Origin: Hyparrhenia diplandra
Lineage: Eukaryota > Streptophyta > Magnoliopsida > Poales > Poaceae
Length of the DNA stretch: 64,000 bases
Direction: 5' to 3'
NCBI GenBank assembly: GCA_015847255.1
Contig: JADLZK010008224.1
Span: 744,001 to 808,000 of the forward strand
In this document: positions 10,191-20,231 of the stretch, in pieces
Position numbering within the stretch: the stretch's first letter is position 1
How the letters are laid out: every line of letters begins with the position of its first letter
Translations under genes and position numbers: made by a program
The notes under the pieces: generated by a model
Told to the model about the DNA's origin: nothing
What the model saw: only the letters and a program-made list of their open reading frames with translations
Database searches by the model: none

Positions 10191-10982
10191 GCGCCGGGGA
10201 CCAAAATCATGGATCCCCCAACTTAAGCGCCGATCTAGGGCTTAGGCCCGGCGACGAGCCGATCAAACGCATGAAAGCAGAGGACAAAGCACGGGGCCAC
10301 TTTGGGATCGGGCCCCGCCTTGAACGAGCTCCGTGGCGCATACGCCGAAAGACCTCCTCGAACGAGCTCCGAGCTCGTTCGCCGGCGGAGCCCCGAGCGA
10401 GCTCGAGCTCATGGCAATTCTCCGTCCCCGAACGAGCTCGAGGGCTACCCGCTGACGGGACCAAGTCAGCCCCGAGCTCGTGGACGCTATCCGAAAGCTC
10501 GTCAAGCTCACGGGCCCACCTCCGGGACAACGTCGGGGCTCCTGAGCGAGCTCCGGACCTACTACGTCAAGCTCCGCGGTCCCACAAGGCCAAACGACTT
10601 CCTCCGACTCATACGAGCTCGAGCACGGAGCGATAGGAGCCAAGCTATCTACGCCGTGTCAGACTCATTATTACGGCCCGCCTCAATCTCGACCGGGACC
10701 GGGAAGTCCAATCCTACGATGCCCGAGCCGAGGCACTCTCGAGCACCATACCGAGGCACGCGGCTCAGAGGCTGCCACAACGCCGTCGGACAGCCCGGGC
10801 GGACCACGACTCGACCGTTGGGATGCGGGTTCGCGTCCCGCCAACCGCTACGGACAAAAGGGATCTTTCCCCGAGCTCTCCGTCCACACGTTTTGCTATG
10901 CCTCGCTCGATTCACACCGCCCGACAGGGCGGTGTAATAGTGTCGCGGCGAATGTGGTCGCGGCGGGTCAGGGAGGCGTGCC
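10191..10982 (+). mobile_element. G1 5' LTR, first part
   Basis: Starts gcgccggggaccaaaatcat, matching TGTCGGGGACCAAAATCAT at the 3' LTR start (34666). The first TG is degraded. The segment is extremely rich in the hexamer GAGCTC. It is cut by X1 at 10982/10983 and resumes at 19552. Confidence 0.8.
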
Positions 10983-12634
10983 TATTGGCGTTTCTTAGCG
11001 CAATCACTAGAAACAGGTTTAGAACCCATCCCTAATGACGACCTCGAAACGCGGCCGTCGATATCACTAAGTGGAACCACCGTGTCGGTGATAACGCACT
11101 TTCAATCAACGGTGATAGATCTTGCCATAGTTGATACCGCATTCGCAAGCGCCACGGATCTATCATTGTAGCATTTCACCTTTAAGTATTCAGGGTATCG
11201 TTATTTATATTTTCCCAAAGGAAGGCTTGTATATAAGAAGCTAGCATGGCATCCGGATAATGGAATGTGTGTGCGCTAAGTCCAACTTGATCATAACAGG
11301 GGGTAAGCAATACGGTTCATGGATAGTGTGACACACATATTGGAATCCACCTTGGAAGGATAAAGAAAAAAGATAAAGAATAAATAAATAACCTAATAGA
11401 GTATTCTAATGTATCTAGTCATGGTCATACAAATGAATAGTTGGGATCATATGCTAACATGATATAAGCATGGTTATGTCTAGGATAATAGGGAGACCTC
11501 CCGGATACCATCCGGCCCAATGGAAGGCATTTACTGAACTCCTACATTACATGCGAACGAGGGGGGGTTACAAGGGACGGACAGGGCTGTCACAACCCCT
11601 CGCGCCTACCCCCACGATCGTGGCATGCTCTCATATTCGAAGGTGTCGTAATACCCGGGCACCATGCCCGCGTATTAGAGCACTACTCTTGTCCCCCCAG
11701 GATCCCCACCCTACGGATGGACGGACTAAGACAAGAGCAAACCGAAAAAGAACGACGAACCGTTATCCCACCTCTAATCATGTTATGCATACGATGATCG
11801 ATGAAGAACAAATATGAACATGTCAAGATCATGATATGTAAACTATATATTAGTTCATATATCAACACTATAACATGAACAAGACTATACTCTAGTTTAT
11901 AAGTTAGACCATGATCATAGAAATAGAACTTTCAAATAGAAGAAAGATCCATCGAAGATGTATATTACCAAAGTGCTCTTCCTTCTAGATTACAAGCTCT
12001 CCTTTGTAGCTCTTCTACTCCAACTCTAGCCAAAGAAGAAGAAGAAGAAGAATGTGGTGGTAGAGAGTGAGGTGGTGCTGCTATAGGTAGACTCCAATGG
12101 TGTGTGTGGAAGAAGGAGGAGGGGAGAGCTATTTATACACAAAGGAGAGGAGGCTAAAAGACCCTAATACCCCTAAAACCCGACCTTCGCAGCGGCGTGT
12201 CTAGGTATCGTCGGACCGGGCATCCCACCACCGCACCGCCCTCGAGGGGGACTAATGGAACCGACCAGCCGGCCGGGCCGAATCGCCCCCGAAGGGGTGC
12301 GGGCGCACCCCTCTAGGCTGGGGCCGCCCCGGGCTTTGGCGGGCCGTCGCCCTTCGTCGTGAAAAGTTGTGGTGCGGTGTTTGGTCGGCCCAATTTCTGT
12401 AGCTTTGGTCCGTTTCAACCCCGGGCTTGTAATCTTCTAAAGTGCGCTTCCTCGGTTGCGCCTTTCGGTCGTATTTCCACCGTTTTTTTATTATAAATAC
12501 TTGCAAAATACATTTTGGACACTACAAGTGGAAATATGTGAGTAATAAATGTATATGAGTATAAAAAGGTATAGTTTCACTCCCTTTATGGTAGTATGTT
12601 GACGGGAAAAATATGTCGTTAGTGACCGTCAACA
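10983..12634 (-). mobile_element. X1 left LTR (3' LTR in minus orientation)
   Basis: On the plus strand it starts tattggcgtttcttagcgc (expected TGTTGG) and ends GACCGTCAACA. A minus-strand TATA box (gtgtataaatagc) is at about 12127-12139. A GAA microsatellite lies near 12031-12050. The same LTR family recurs at 16386, 32663, 49255, 51798 and 58622. Confidence 0.85.
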
Positions 12635-12650
12635 AACTCCCCCAAGCTTA
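12635..12650 (-). promoter_or_regulatory. Polypurine tract of X1
   Basis: Read on the minus strand, AAGCTTGGGGGAGTT directly abuts the 3' LTR start TGTTGACGG. A nearly identical tract lies at 51991-52005 in X3. This is the expected plus-strand priming site for reverse transcription. Confidence 0.7.
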
Positions 12651-13971
12651 CCCTTTGCGCGTCCTCGAGCAAAAGATAAGTACTTGGTTGTTGATCAGGA
12701 GTTGCTACTATACCGATTACATTTCACAAGTGCCAGGTTTATAACAAAATTTTCTACTATAGTTTGAATAAAATGACACGTCTTTATTCATCTTTTATTT
12801 ACCTTTCATCGTAGGGGCTTTTTGAGCTCTCTCGAGTCTTGGGTGGTTGCCGGATAGAATGGTTATAATAGAGATACTAATCCTTCATTCTTTTGATCAA
12901 CTTCTTTCATCCGGGATTGTTATTAAATTATTTTTGTTTTTGAGAAAGTATGGGCTTATTTCTCTTTTTTTTTTTTTTTTTTTTTTGGAGAGGTGGGCTC
13001 TACTCACCCTTGGACTTGTGTTCATTATTTCCTCTCTTTATCATCATCATTTTTTTTTTTTTTTTGGAGATGTGGGCTCTACTCGCCCTCGGACACTTGT
13101 CCCTTTTTTTCATCTCTTTCTTTTTTTTTTTTAATATAGCCCATCTCTTTCTCTTTCTTTGAAATAAATTCCCACGTCAAGTTTCTCTTTAGAATGAAAT
13201 CATAGTAGAATCTATTTGTACCATATCATATTTGGCAACAACTTAGACTAGATGTAGCTTATGCAACCCACATGAATCGAGGTTTTTCAAGGTGAGATTA
13301 AAAACTTAGCCGCTAAACTCAAACTCTAGAGAAATTTAAGTTATAAACTAGGCACAGCAAAACATAAGACGAGCAACTATTCATCATGTCAACAAGGGAC
13401 TAAAACTAAACATTTTCATAGCTCATATGTATAGGCATGAAAGCATAAGAAGAGCTACTTATTCTATTTTTGGGTTTTTTTTTTTTTTTAGATGCAAGGT
13501 TCTTTGGAATTTTAAACATGCTAAATAAAATAAAACTTGATGAAAATAAATATGCAATGCAATGATACCCGGGGGTCCTCCCCAAGCTATCTGGTAGCCC
13601 GTAGGTACCTTTATTTGTTTTTGCCTTTTTCTCGTGGTAGATGCCATTTTACCTTTGGCGGAGGGCCCACAATTTTGAGTCCGTGGAGTAGGACTTTCTC
13701 CCGATTCTTCGCTTGATGGTGCATTCGATCCCCGAGACACGGATGATTGCAACTGTTTGGGAATCCACACCTTTTGAGGAGGAGTGTATTTTGACTTTTC
13801 TTTTTGTTTTGGCTCCTCCTTGGTTTTCTTGGGTGTGGAACTTTCTTTTAGAGCTTTTTCTTTTGGGGACTTTCCTTTCTTTGGTCCCCTAGTAAAAATG
13901 GAAACTTTCTTTATTTTCTCTGTTCCTCTTTTCCTTTTTTTCGAGCTGTCTTTTCTTTTGCTCCCACTTTT
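12651..13971 (-). mobile_element. X1 region between protease and 3' LTR, with poly(A)-type duplications
   Basis: Mostly non-coding. Two related units of about 100 bp, each a long T run followed by ggaga(g/t)gtgggctctact, lie at about 12967-13050 and 13052-13135. The same arrangement recurs in X3 at 52320-52480. A minus-strand open stretch at 13459-13770 (Ser/Thr/Lys-rich, 103 codons) may be the tail of the gag-protease product, but I do not recognise a domain in it. Confidence 0.6.
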
Positions 13972-14469
13972 TTACCAGTGTTGACGGCCTTGGGAGTGTT
14001 GCCGGTTTTCGAGGGTTGTATTTCTATTTCCTTGATTCCTTGCTCCCCATACTTTATCCAGGATCATTTTGCACTCTTCCGAGATCAGGGGCCCGAATTC
14101 AAACTTTTCTTCATTACCATTAATATTGAAGAGGATTTCTCCCGCCCCAACATTAATTTGTGCCCCGGCCGTGCTCAGAAACGGTCGCCCAAGGATGAGT
14201 GGTGTGTCTTTGGTTACTTCCATATCCAATACCACGAAGTCAACTGGGACAAAGTATCCCCGGATTTTTCTAGTATATCCTCTCGCAATCCCTCTTTTGG
14301 ATACCTTATGGACGAAGTTCGCCACCTGGAGTGTCATGGTCGTCGGCTCTAGATGTGTATGTTTCAGTTTGTCAAAGACCAATTTGGGCATGACACTTAC
14401 ACCGGCACCCAAGTCACATAGGGCATGGTCAAATGTTGCGTCCCAATTGAGCAGGAGATTGTAGGACAA
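13972..14469 (-). pseudogene. X1 aspartic protease domain (retropepsin-like)
   Basis: A 165-codon minus-strand open frame contains DLGAGVSVMPK near its start. This is the retropepsin active-site region, with DLGA in place of the usual D(T/S)GA. It is followed by FVPVDFVVLDM and PLILGRPFL, the conserved second half of Athila-type retrotransposon proteases. In the cycle this enzyme cleaves the Gag polyprotein. The frame continues upstream (14397-14684) only after a shift, so the gag-protease product is interrupted. Protease identity is secure from motifs. Activity is doubtful given the frameshifts and the Leu in the active-site triad. Confidence 0.8.
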
Positions 14470-14924
14470 CTGGATCCTTCTTCTTTTCTGGCGAGACGAT
14501 TCAGAATAGCAGCATTACATTCTTCTGTCAACTTCACAACTTCTGTTGTTGGTAGTGGCCGCTTATTCTGGATGATATCTTTGATGTACTTGGCATATGA
14601 GGGAACGTGGAGCACATCTAGAAGTGGTACACTTACGTGCACTTTCTGGATCATTTCCACGAACCGAGTGAACTGCTCATCCAACGCCTACCTTCTTGTT
14701 CTTGTGGTAAATGGTAGGTAGGTTGTGTCTGTGTATTCCAACGGTACCACTTCCACTTCGGGCTCCTTCTGTTGCTTGAGGCGTTGCCTCTTCTGCCTCT
14801 TTTTGTTTCCTCGCCACATGGTTAGGATTTGGCGGGTCACGAGTGGACCTACCCCTCTTGTGGTTACTGCATTTATATTTTCATGAGGGACTTCAGATGG
14901 TCCTGAAGCTTTCTCTCCAACCAT
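14397..14924 (-). pseudogene. X1 linker between gag and protease
   Basis: Two overlapping minus-strand open stretches, 14688-14924 and 14397-14684. The second (95 codons) carries FVEMIQKVHVSVPLLDVLHV and YAKYIKDII, the segment found just ahead of the protease in Athila-type gypsy polyproteins. The first is rich in Lys, Gln and Glu. Frameshifts separate these from the protease and from gag. Confidence 0.6.
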
Positions 14925-15229
14925 GGTCGGGAGACGAGCAGCTAGCTAGGATATTTGAGTTTCAATCATTTTGTTGAAATTCAGCTGATCTTTCATAGCG
15001 TATTGAGCCCATCCAGCTTGCTGCCGACCCCTTCCAAAATGCTATCATTCTCGCTTATCTTTTTGGTGAGGTTTTCATTGATCTTGGCTTGGCCCAATAC
15101 CAGTCCTTGAATGAAGGTTGACCGGAGCTGTAATTGGGATTATAGCCCCCGGTTACCTTGGAATGGTGGTCGGACTGGTTGTTCCAAAATTTTGCCGAGG
15201 TTGGCGGTACCCGTTGTTGTTGATGAATG

Positions 15230-15310
15230 CTGCTTCTTCACGGGTCTCAGGGCAATTGTCCCCTGAGTGGCCAACTTCACCATAGGTCTCACACGTCATG
15301 TGTGAGTCCG
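15230..15310 (-). pseudogene. X1 variant zinc knuckle
   Basis: The minus strand encodes CETYGEVGHSGDNC, a CX2YX4HX4C variant of the CCHC nucleic-acid-binding knuckle in which Tyr replaces the second Cys. The X3 copy at about 57690-57751 keeps the first Cys and the DNC end but is frameshifted in the middle. Confidence 0.7.
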
Positions 15311-15409
15311 TGGCGTAAACCGGGCGCAGCTTGAGTATTTGTATCTCGTGCTGCGCTCATCCAGCTTTTTTCAAAGAAAAGATCTATTTTTTTGCGGCAA
15401 GCACATCCG

Positions 15410-16092
15410 CCTCCTTCACGGTATGCATGCCTTTTTGTGTTTTGGCCGGGGTCTCTCCCCCCTCAGCCTCGGGTTTGCCACCATCTTATCAATCGGGCTA
15501 TTGCCTCGATCGATGGTGAGTGACAAGAACGCGCCACCAGCAGCGGCATCTAGGTGCCCCTTCGATATGGTCGTGAGACCATTGTAGAAGTTCGGAGCAC
15601 CGGTCAATTCTCTATCCGTGGTGGAAAGGGCATGCTTGAATGTATTCCCCGCAGCCTCTTCCCACGCCTCTAGAATGGGTTCCATTGAGTTCTCGCTGAA
15701 ATTGGCGATCCTTCCCCGTAGGGCATTTGTTTTGCCCATGGGGAAGAACTTAGCCAGTAGAACGCCGTGGAGCACTTTGGCCCACGTATTGACAAATTCC
15801 TTCCTTGTCCTTGTAGAACCATTGTTTTCGCCTTCCCCACAAGGGAGAAGGGAAACAAGCGAGCTCGATAACGTCGGGCTCGACGTCCTTGATGACTATC
15901 GTGTCGCACGCGGCTCAAAGGAAGTGGATGAGCGTTATGCCTCGCTAGGCAAGTCCACGTAATGGACTGGCTCGCACCATAGTGATCAGCCCGAAGACGC
16001 AGCTCGAAGTTCTTGCCCGCCACATTGACCACCGCCCGGTGGGCACATTGGCGACAGCGGAACGGAGAAATCGCGGCGACTTTTTGAGCCAT
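15410..16092 (-). pseudogene. X1 Gag (capsid-like domain)
   Basis: The minus-strand start ATG at 16092 (MAQKVAAISPF) has a counterpart in X3 at 58548, which supports it. The capsid-like core contains RARLFPFSLVGKAK, then KFFPMGKTNALRGRIANF and EAWEEAAGNTFKHA, followed by NFYNGLTTISKGHLDAAAGG. These match the order of conserved segments in Athila-type Gag (retrotransposon gag domain). Gag forms the virus-like particle that packages element RNA. At least two frameshifts separate the N-terminal and C-terminal parts, so this copy cannot make full-length Gag. Confidence 0.78.
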
Positions 16093-16385
16093 GGCTTTGC
16101 GGTTCGGTTGGTGCAGGGGTGTCGGTGTCAACTATCGGGGTTCGGGCCGAAGAAGAAGAGGCACGGACCTGTTCTTCCTTAGGAGTGCCTCGGGATCCTC
16201 GATGAAGTTTGTCGGCCAGCTTGGAAACCCCGACATACACTATCCTGTTTTCATCCACAACAGAGAAAACATAAAAGATTAGCCTGTATGAGCAAGTGGC
16301 TACCACGCATACACATTTCATATTCATAGCCAGCTAGTGATTTCTTATAACAATGCCTTCACGCAAGAACGGCGCCGGAAATGCT
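16093..16385 (-). mobile_element. X1 leader and primer-binding region
   Basis: Non-coding leader between the 5' LTR (right side) and gag. Immediately inside the LTR the minus strand reads agcatttccggcgccgttc; the ggcgccgtt core resembles primer sites of Athila-type elements. No other feature is visible. Confidence 0.55.
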
Positions 16386-19300
16386 TGTTGGCGTTTCTTA
16401 GCGCAATCGCTAGAAACAGGTTTAGAACCTATCCCTAATGACGACGCCTCGAAACGTGCCGTCGATATCACTAAGTGGAACCATGTCGGTGATAACGCAC
16501 TTTCAATCAACGGTGATAGATCTTGCCATAGTTGATATTGCATCCGCAAGCGCACGGATCTATCATTGTAGCATTTCACCCAAGTATTCAGGGGTATCGT
16601 TATTTATATTTTCCCAAAGGAAGGCTTGTATATAAGAAGCTAGCATGGCATCCGGATAATGGAATGTGTGTACGCTAAGTCCAACTTGATCATAACAGGG
16701 GTAAGCAATATGGTTCATGGATAGTGTGACACACATATTGGAATCCACCTTGGAAGGATAAAGAAAATAGATAAAGAATAAATGAATAACCTAATGGAGT
16801 ATTCTAATGTATCTAGTCATGGTCATACAAATGAATAGTTGAGATCATATGCTAACACGATATAAACATGGTTATGTCTAGGATAACAGGAGACCTCCGG
16901 GATACCATCCGGCCCAATGGAAGGCATTTACAAACTCCTACATTACATGCTTAACGAGGGGGATAACAAAGGGACGGACGGTGGCTGTCACAACCCCGCC
17001 GCCTACCCCCACGATCGTGGCATGCTCTCATATTCGAAGGTGTCGTAATACCCGGGCACCATGCTCGCGTATTAGAGCGCTACTCTTGTCCCCCCAGGAT
17101 CCCCACCCTACGGATGGACGGACTAAGACAAGAGCAAACCCGAAAGAACGACGAACCGTTATCCCACCTCTAATCATGTTATGCATACGATGATCGATGA
17201 AGAACAAATATGAACATGTCAAGATCATGATATGTAAACTATATACTAGTTCATATATCAACACTATAACATGAACAAGACTATACTCTAGTTCATAAGT
17301 TAGACCATGATCATAGAAATAGAACTTGCAAATAGAAGAAAGATCCATCGAAGATGTATACTACGAAAGTGCTCTTCCTTCTAGATTACAAGCTCTCCTT
17401 TGTAGCTCTTCTACTCCAACTCTAGCCAAAGAAGAAGAAGAAGAAGAATGTGGTGGTAGAGAGTGAGGTGGTGGTGCTGTAGGTAGACTCCAATGGTGTG
17501 TGTGGAAGAAGGAGGAGGGGAGAGCTATTTAAACACAAAGGAGAGGAGGCTAAAAGACCCTAATACCCCTAAAACGACCTTGGCAGCGTGGCTAGGTACG
17601 TCGAACCGGGCATCCCACCACCGCACCGCCCTCCAGGGGAGTAATGGAATCGACCGCCCAAAAGCCGGGCCTGAACCCCCCCGGGAGGGTGCGGGGGCGC
17701 ACTGCGGCGCGCACCCTCTCGGGCGGCCGGTGTTGGCGGTCATTATCGAGTATATTATACCGCCAACCCTTATCCAATTCATGAGAAAGGGGCAAACTTA
17801 TGTTACATATACCTTTACTTCTAACCTAGTTCCACTTGTATTCGTAGAAATTATGTTTTGCGTGTATAAGAGAGGAAACAAGTACAAAGTCGCCAAATAA
17901 ATTAGAAAGCGTATTGAATAAAAGACGCCAAGGAGTGGATCAATCAAGAGGACCAAACCCCGTGCACAATTTGGCCCATGCACCATCATAGGCCCAACAT
18001 TTGAAGGACAAAAACGCATAGAGAGGGAGAAGGCCAGGGCCGGGAGGCCCGGCCCTGGGGGGCGGCCGGCGCCGCGGCGGCGGTCGGCGCAAAATTTTTG
18101 CCCCCTGTTCCCGCCCCCTTTCTCTCGGCGGTTTTGAGCGGTTTTCACTGGCGGTTGCATGCGGTGCAAACTTTCGCTCCCGCCAAGAACACCTCGAAGC
18201 AAGGAGAGCCCTCCATTCCCTCCCTCCTCTCCACTATATAAAGAGAGGCACTCCTCACTTGTAACATACACACACACACACAACACACAAGAGCTTGTCT
18301 CTTTTCACTTCTCTTCTTCCTTTTATTAGTTAGGAGTTAGGCACAATGTAAAAGATCAAGATCTTCCCGGAGGTACTAGGTATGATTAATATAGTTTTAC
18401 TTATGTTGATCAATACTTTGCTCTCCACATTATTCTTGTTCTTATTATCAATAGCTAAATAAAGCACGTTCATGCGATATGATCTTAGCATATGAACTAG
18501 CATATAGTTTGCATGTCGCGATCTTGTCAAATAGAACTTTATGCTAAATGCATTATACATACATGATTAGACCATAATGAGTTCTCTCTTAAGATAATTC
18601 TTGGTTGCTTGTCGGTTTACGGGTTCGTCGTCCGCCCTTGTGGGGATGCTCGTAGAGGGCCTCGCGCACGGGTTACCCCGATCAACGCTAGAGTAGTAGT
18701 CATAGCGTAAACGTGGTGTTTATGCTAGAGGCTGCCTTCGTTTTGCCTCGAACGCGCACGGTCCGAGGGTAGGCAACAGTGGTGACAGCCCCCGTCCGCC
18801 CCTTGTGTTCCCCCACGGTGTTTCGGAGTAGGGCTATTGGCCGGCATCGCTAATGCACTGTGCGTTATCCCAAGTGCCCCGAAGAAAACCAATATTGTAA
18901 TTAAGGTTATCTCGAAGTTAGAATCTCGACGACGGTATAAGGCATGCATGTATATCGCTATCTTAATAAAGCTATATAGGATATCCTTCTCCTAGCATGT
19001 TTTCTTTTATCCTTTGAGACTGGGTTCAAGTGTGTGTGTCAAGTTATCATACCATTTGATTTATCCCTATTATGGATTGTGGTCTATTGCATAGTCGTGT
19101 TATCTTGTCCATGTTCATATTAGAGACTTTTACACCATGCCCTCCCCTGTGGAAATCACGATACCCTGAATACTTCCGGGTGAAAGCTACAAATGCATTT
19201 CCGTGCGCTTATGAACTCTTTCGCTTGCGTTAAGAAACGCCCAACAAACCGCCCAAGCTTTGGTGTGCCATCGCCCTTCGCCGTGAAAAGTTGTGGTGCG

Positions 19301-19551
19301 GTGTTTGGTCGGCCTAATTTCGTAGCTTTGGTCCGTTTCAACCCCGGGCTTGTAATCTTCTAAAGTGCTTTTCGAGGTTGTGCCTTTCGGTCATATTTCC
19401 ACTGTTTTTATTATAAATACTGCAAAATACATTTTGGACACTACAAGTGGAAATATGTGAGTAATAAATGTATATGAGTATAAAAGGTATAGTTTCACTC
19501 CCTTTATGGTAGTATGTTGATGGGAAAAATATGTCGTTAGTGACCGTCAAC
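16386..19551 (-). mobile_element. X1 right LTR (5' LTR), split by solo LTR Y
   Basis: Starts TGTTGGCGTTTCTTAGCGC and ends GACCGTCAAC. Without the 17731-19246 insertion it is about 1650 bp, matching the left LTR. Its TATA position reads gagctatttaaacac (17521-17535), a base change from the left copy. Confidence 0.82.
17731..19246 (+). mobile_element. Solo LTR Y, nested in the X1 LTR
   Basis: Begins TGTTGGCGGTCATTATCG and ends TAAGAAACGCCCAACA. It shares terminal sequence logic with X-type LTRs but lies in the opposite orientation. A plus-strand TATA motif (ctatataaag, 18234-18243) is followed by a CA microsatellite (about 18267-18290). The segment around 18605-18730 matches the reverse complement of solo LTR V. 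Flanks gccgg and aaccg share only ccg, so the target duplication has decayed. No internal coding remains, consistent with LTR-LTR recombination. Confidence 0.75.
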
Positions 19552-20183
19552 GGTAAACCGACGACCGATGGGGACGCCTCCCATCTGTAATACTCGATTG
19601 AAGCATAAGCGGGCACGCCGGTCATCATTGCAGGGCCAGCGAGCTCCCGAGCTCGCCCGCACGAGGCCCCAGACACCGAGATTCCCGCGCCCGACCTCCT
19701 CTACGCCGAGTGGGATAGCAAGGCGGGCTATGAAGCAGCGAGGGAAACGGCGCACGGCGTATCGACATCTCGGCGTGCCCCGCTACCCGGCACATTTTAC
19801 ACTTTACCCCTTACTCTAAGCCTTCTCCCGTGGCACCCTCATGTATGCCCCTTGGACTATAAAAGGGGCACCTTGGCCATCGGGAGGAGGCAGGATCATC
19901 GACAACCGAAGCAACTCAGCTCACTCTCCACTCTCACTACACTCTCCATGATATTGGCATCTGCCTCAATCACAGAGACTTGGGAGCTCGCTCCCTCTCT
20001 TGACTAAGCTTGTAGCCACCCCTCTACGAGCATTTGAGCTCGGACTAGTGACTCCGACTGGACGTAGGGCACCGATTTGCCTGAACCAGTATAAATCCCG
20101 TGTCATTTGTCTCTTGAGCTAGGCCATCGAAGCACGCATTTTGCCGGTCGATTATCGCGGACCGTGGTATTAGACCATTTACG
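19552..20183 (+). mobile_element. G1 5' LTR, second part
   Basis: Continues the LTR after X1, matching 35430-36059 of the 3' LTR. The last ~350 bp are nearly identical between the two LTRs, with only a few substitutions. It ends tattagaccatttacg directly before the primer site. Confidence 0.82.
19857..19866 (+). promoter_or_regulatory. TATA box of the G1 5' LTR
   Basis: ctataaaagg at 19857-19866; the identical motif is at 35736-35745 in the 3' LTR. It is the likely Pol II promoter of the element. Confidence 0.65.
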
Positions 20184-20202
20184 TTGGCGCGCCAGGTAGG
20201 GG
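20184..20202 (+). promoter_or_regulatory. G1 primer-binding site
   Basis: TTGGCGCGCCAGGTAGGGG directly follows the LTR end. A sequence of this form just after the 5' LTR is characteristic of Tat-lineage gypsy elements. I have not assigned the tRNA. Confidence 0.65.
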
Positions 20203-20231
20203 CAGCGCTTTGTGTGACGACATCCACTTCG

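Larger units (their letters stand above)
10983..19551 (-). mobile_element. Athila-like gag-protease-only retrotransposon (X1)
   Basis: Two LTRs of about 1650 bp (10983-12634; 16386-19551 minus nested Y) flank an internal region of 3.75 kb that encodes only gag and protease on the minus strand. A purine tract lies next to the left LTR (12635-12650). A primer-site-like sequence (ccggcgccgtt, minus, just left of 16386) lies next to the right LTR. No reverse transcriptase, RNase H or integrase motif is present, and there is no room for them, so it would need another element's enzymes. It inserted into the 5' LTR of G1. The target duplication is not clear (gtgcc versus ggtaa). By eye the two LTRs differ by roughly 4% over a 270-bp stretch, suggesting a fairly recent insertion. 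Confidence 0.82.

Noticed and set aside
12847..13162. Open frames with long Phe runs
   Set aside because: They translate poly(T) tracts in the non-coding 3' region of X1.
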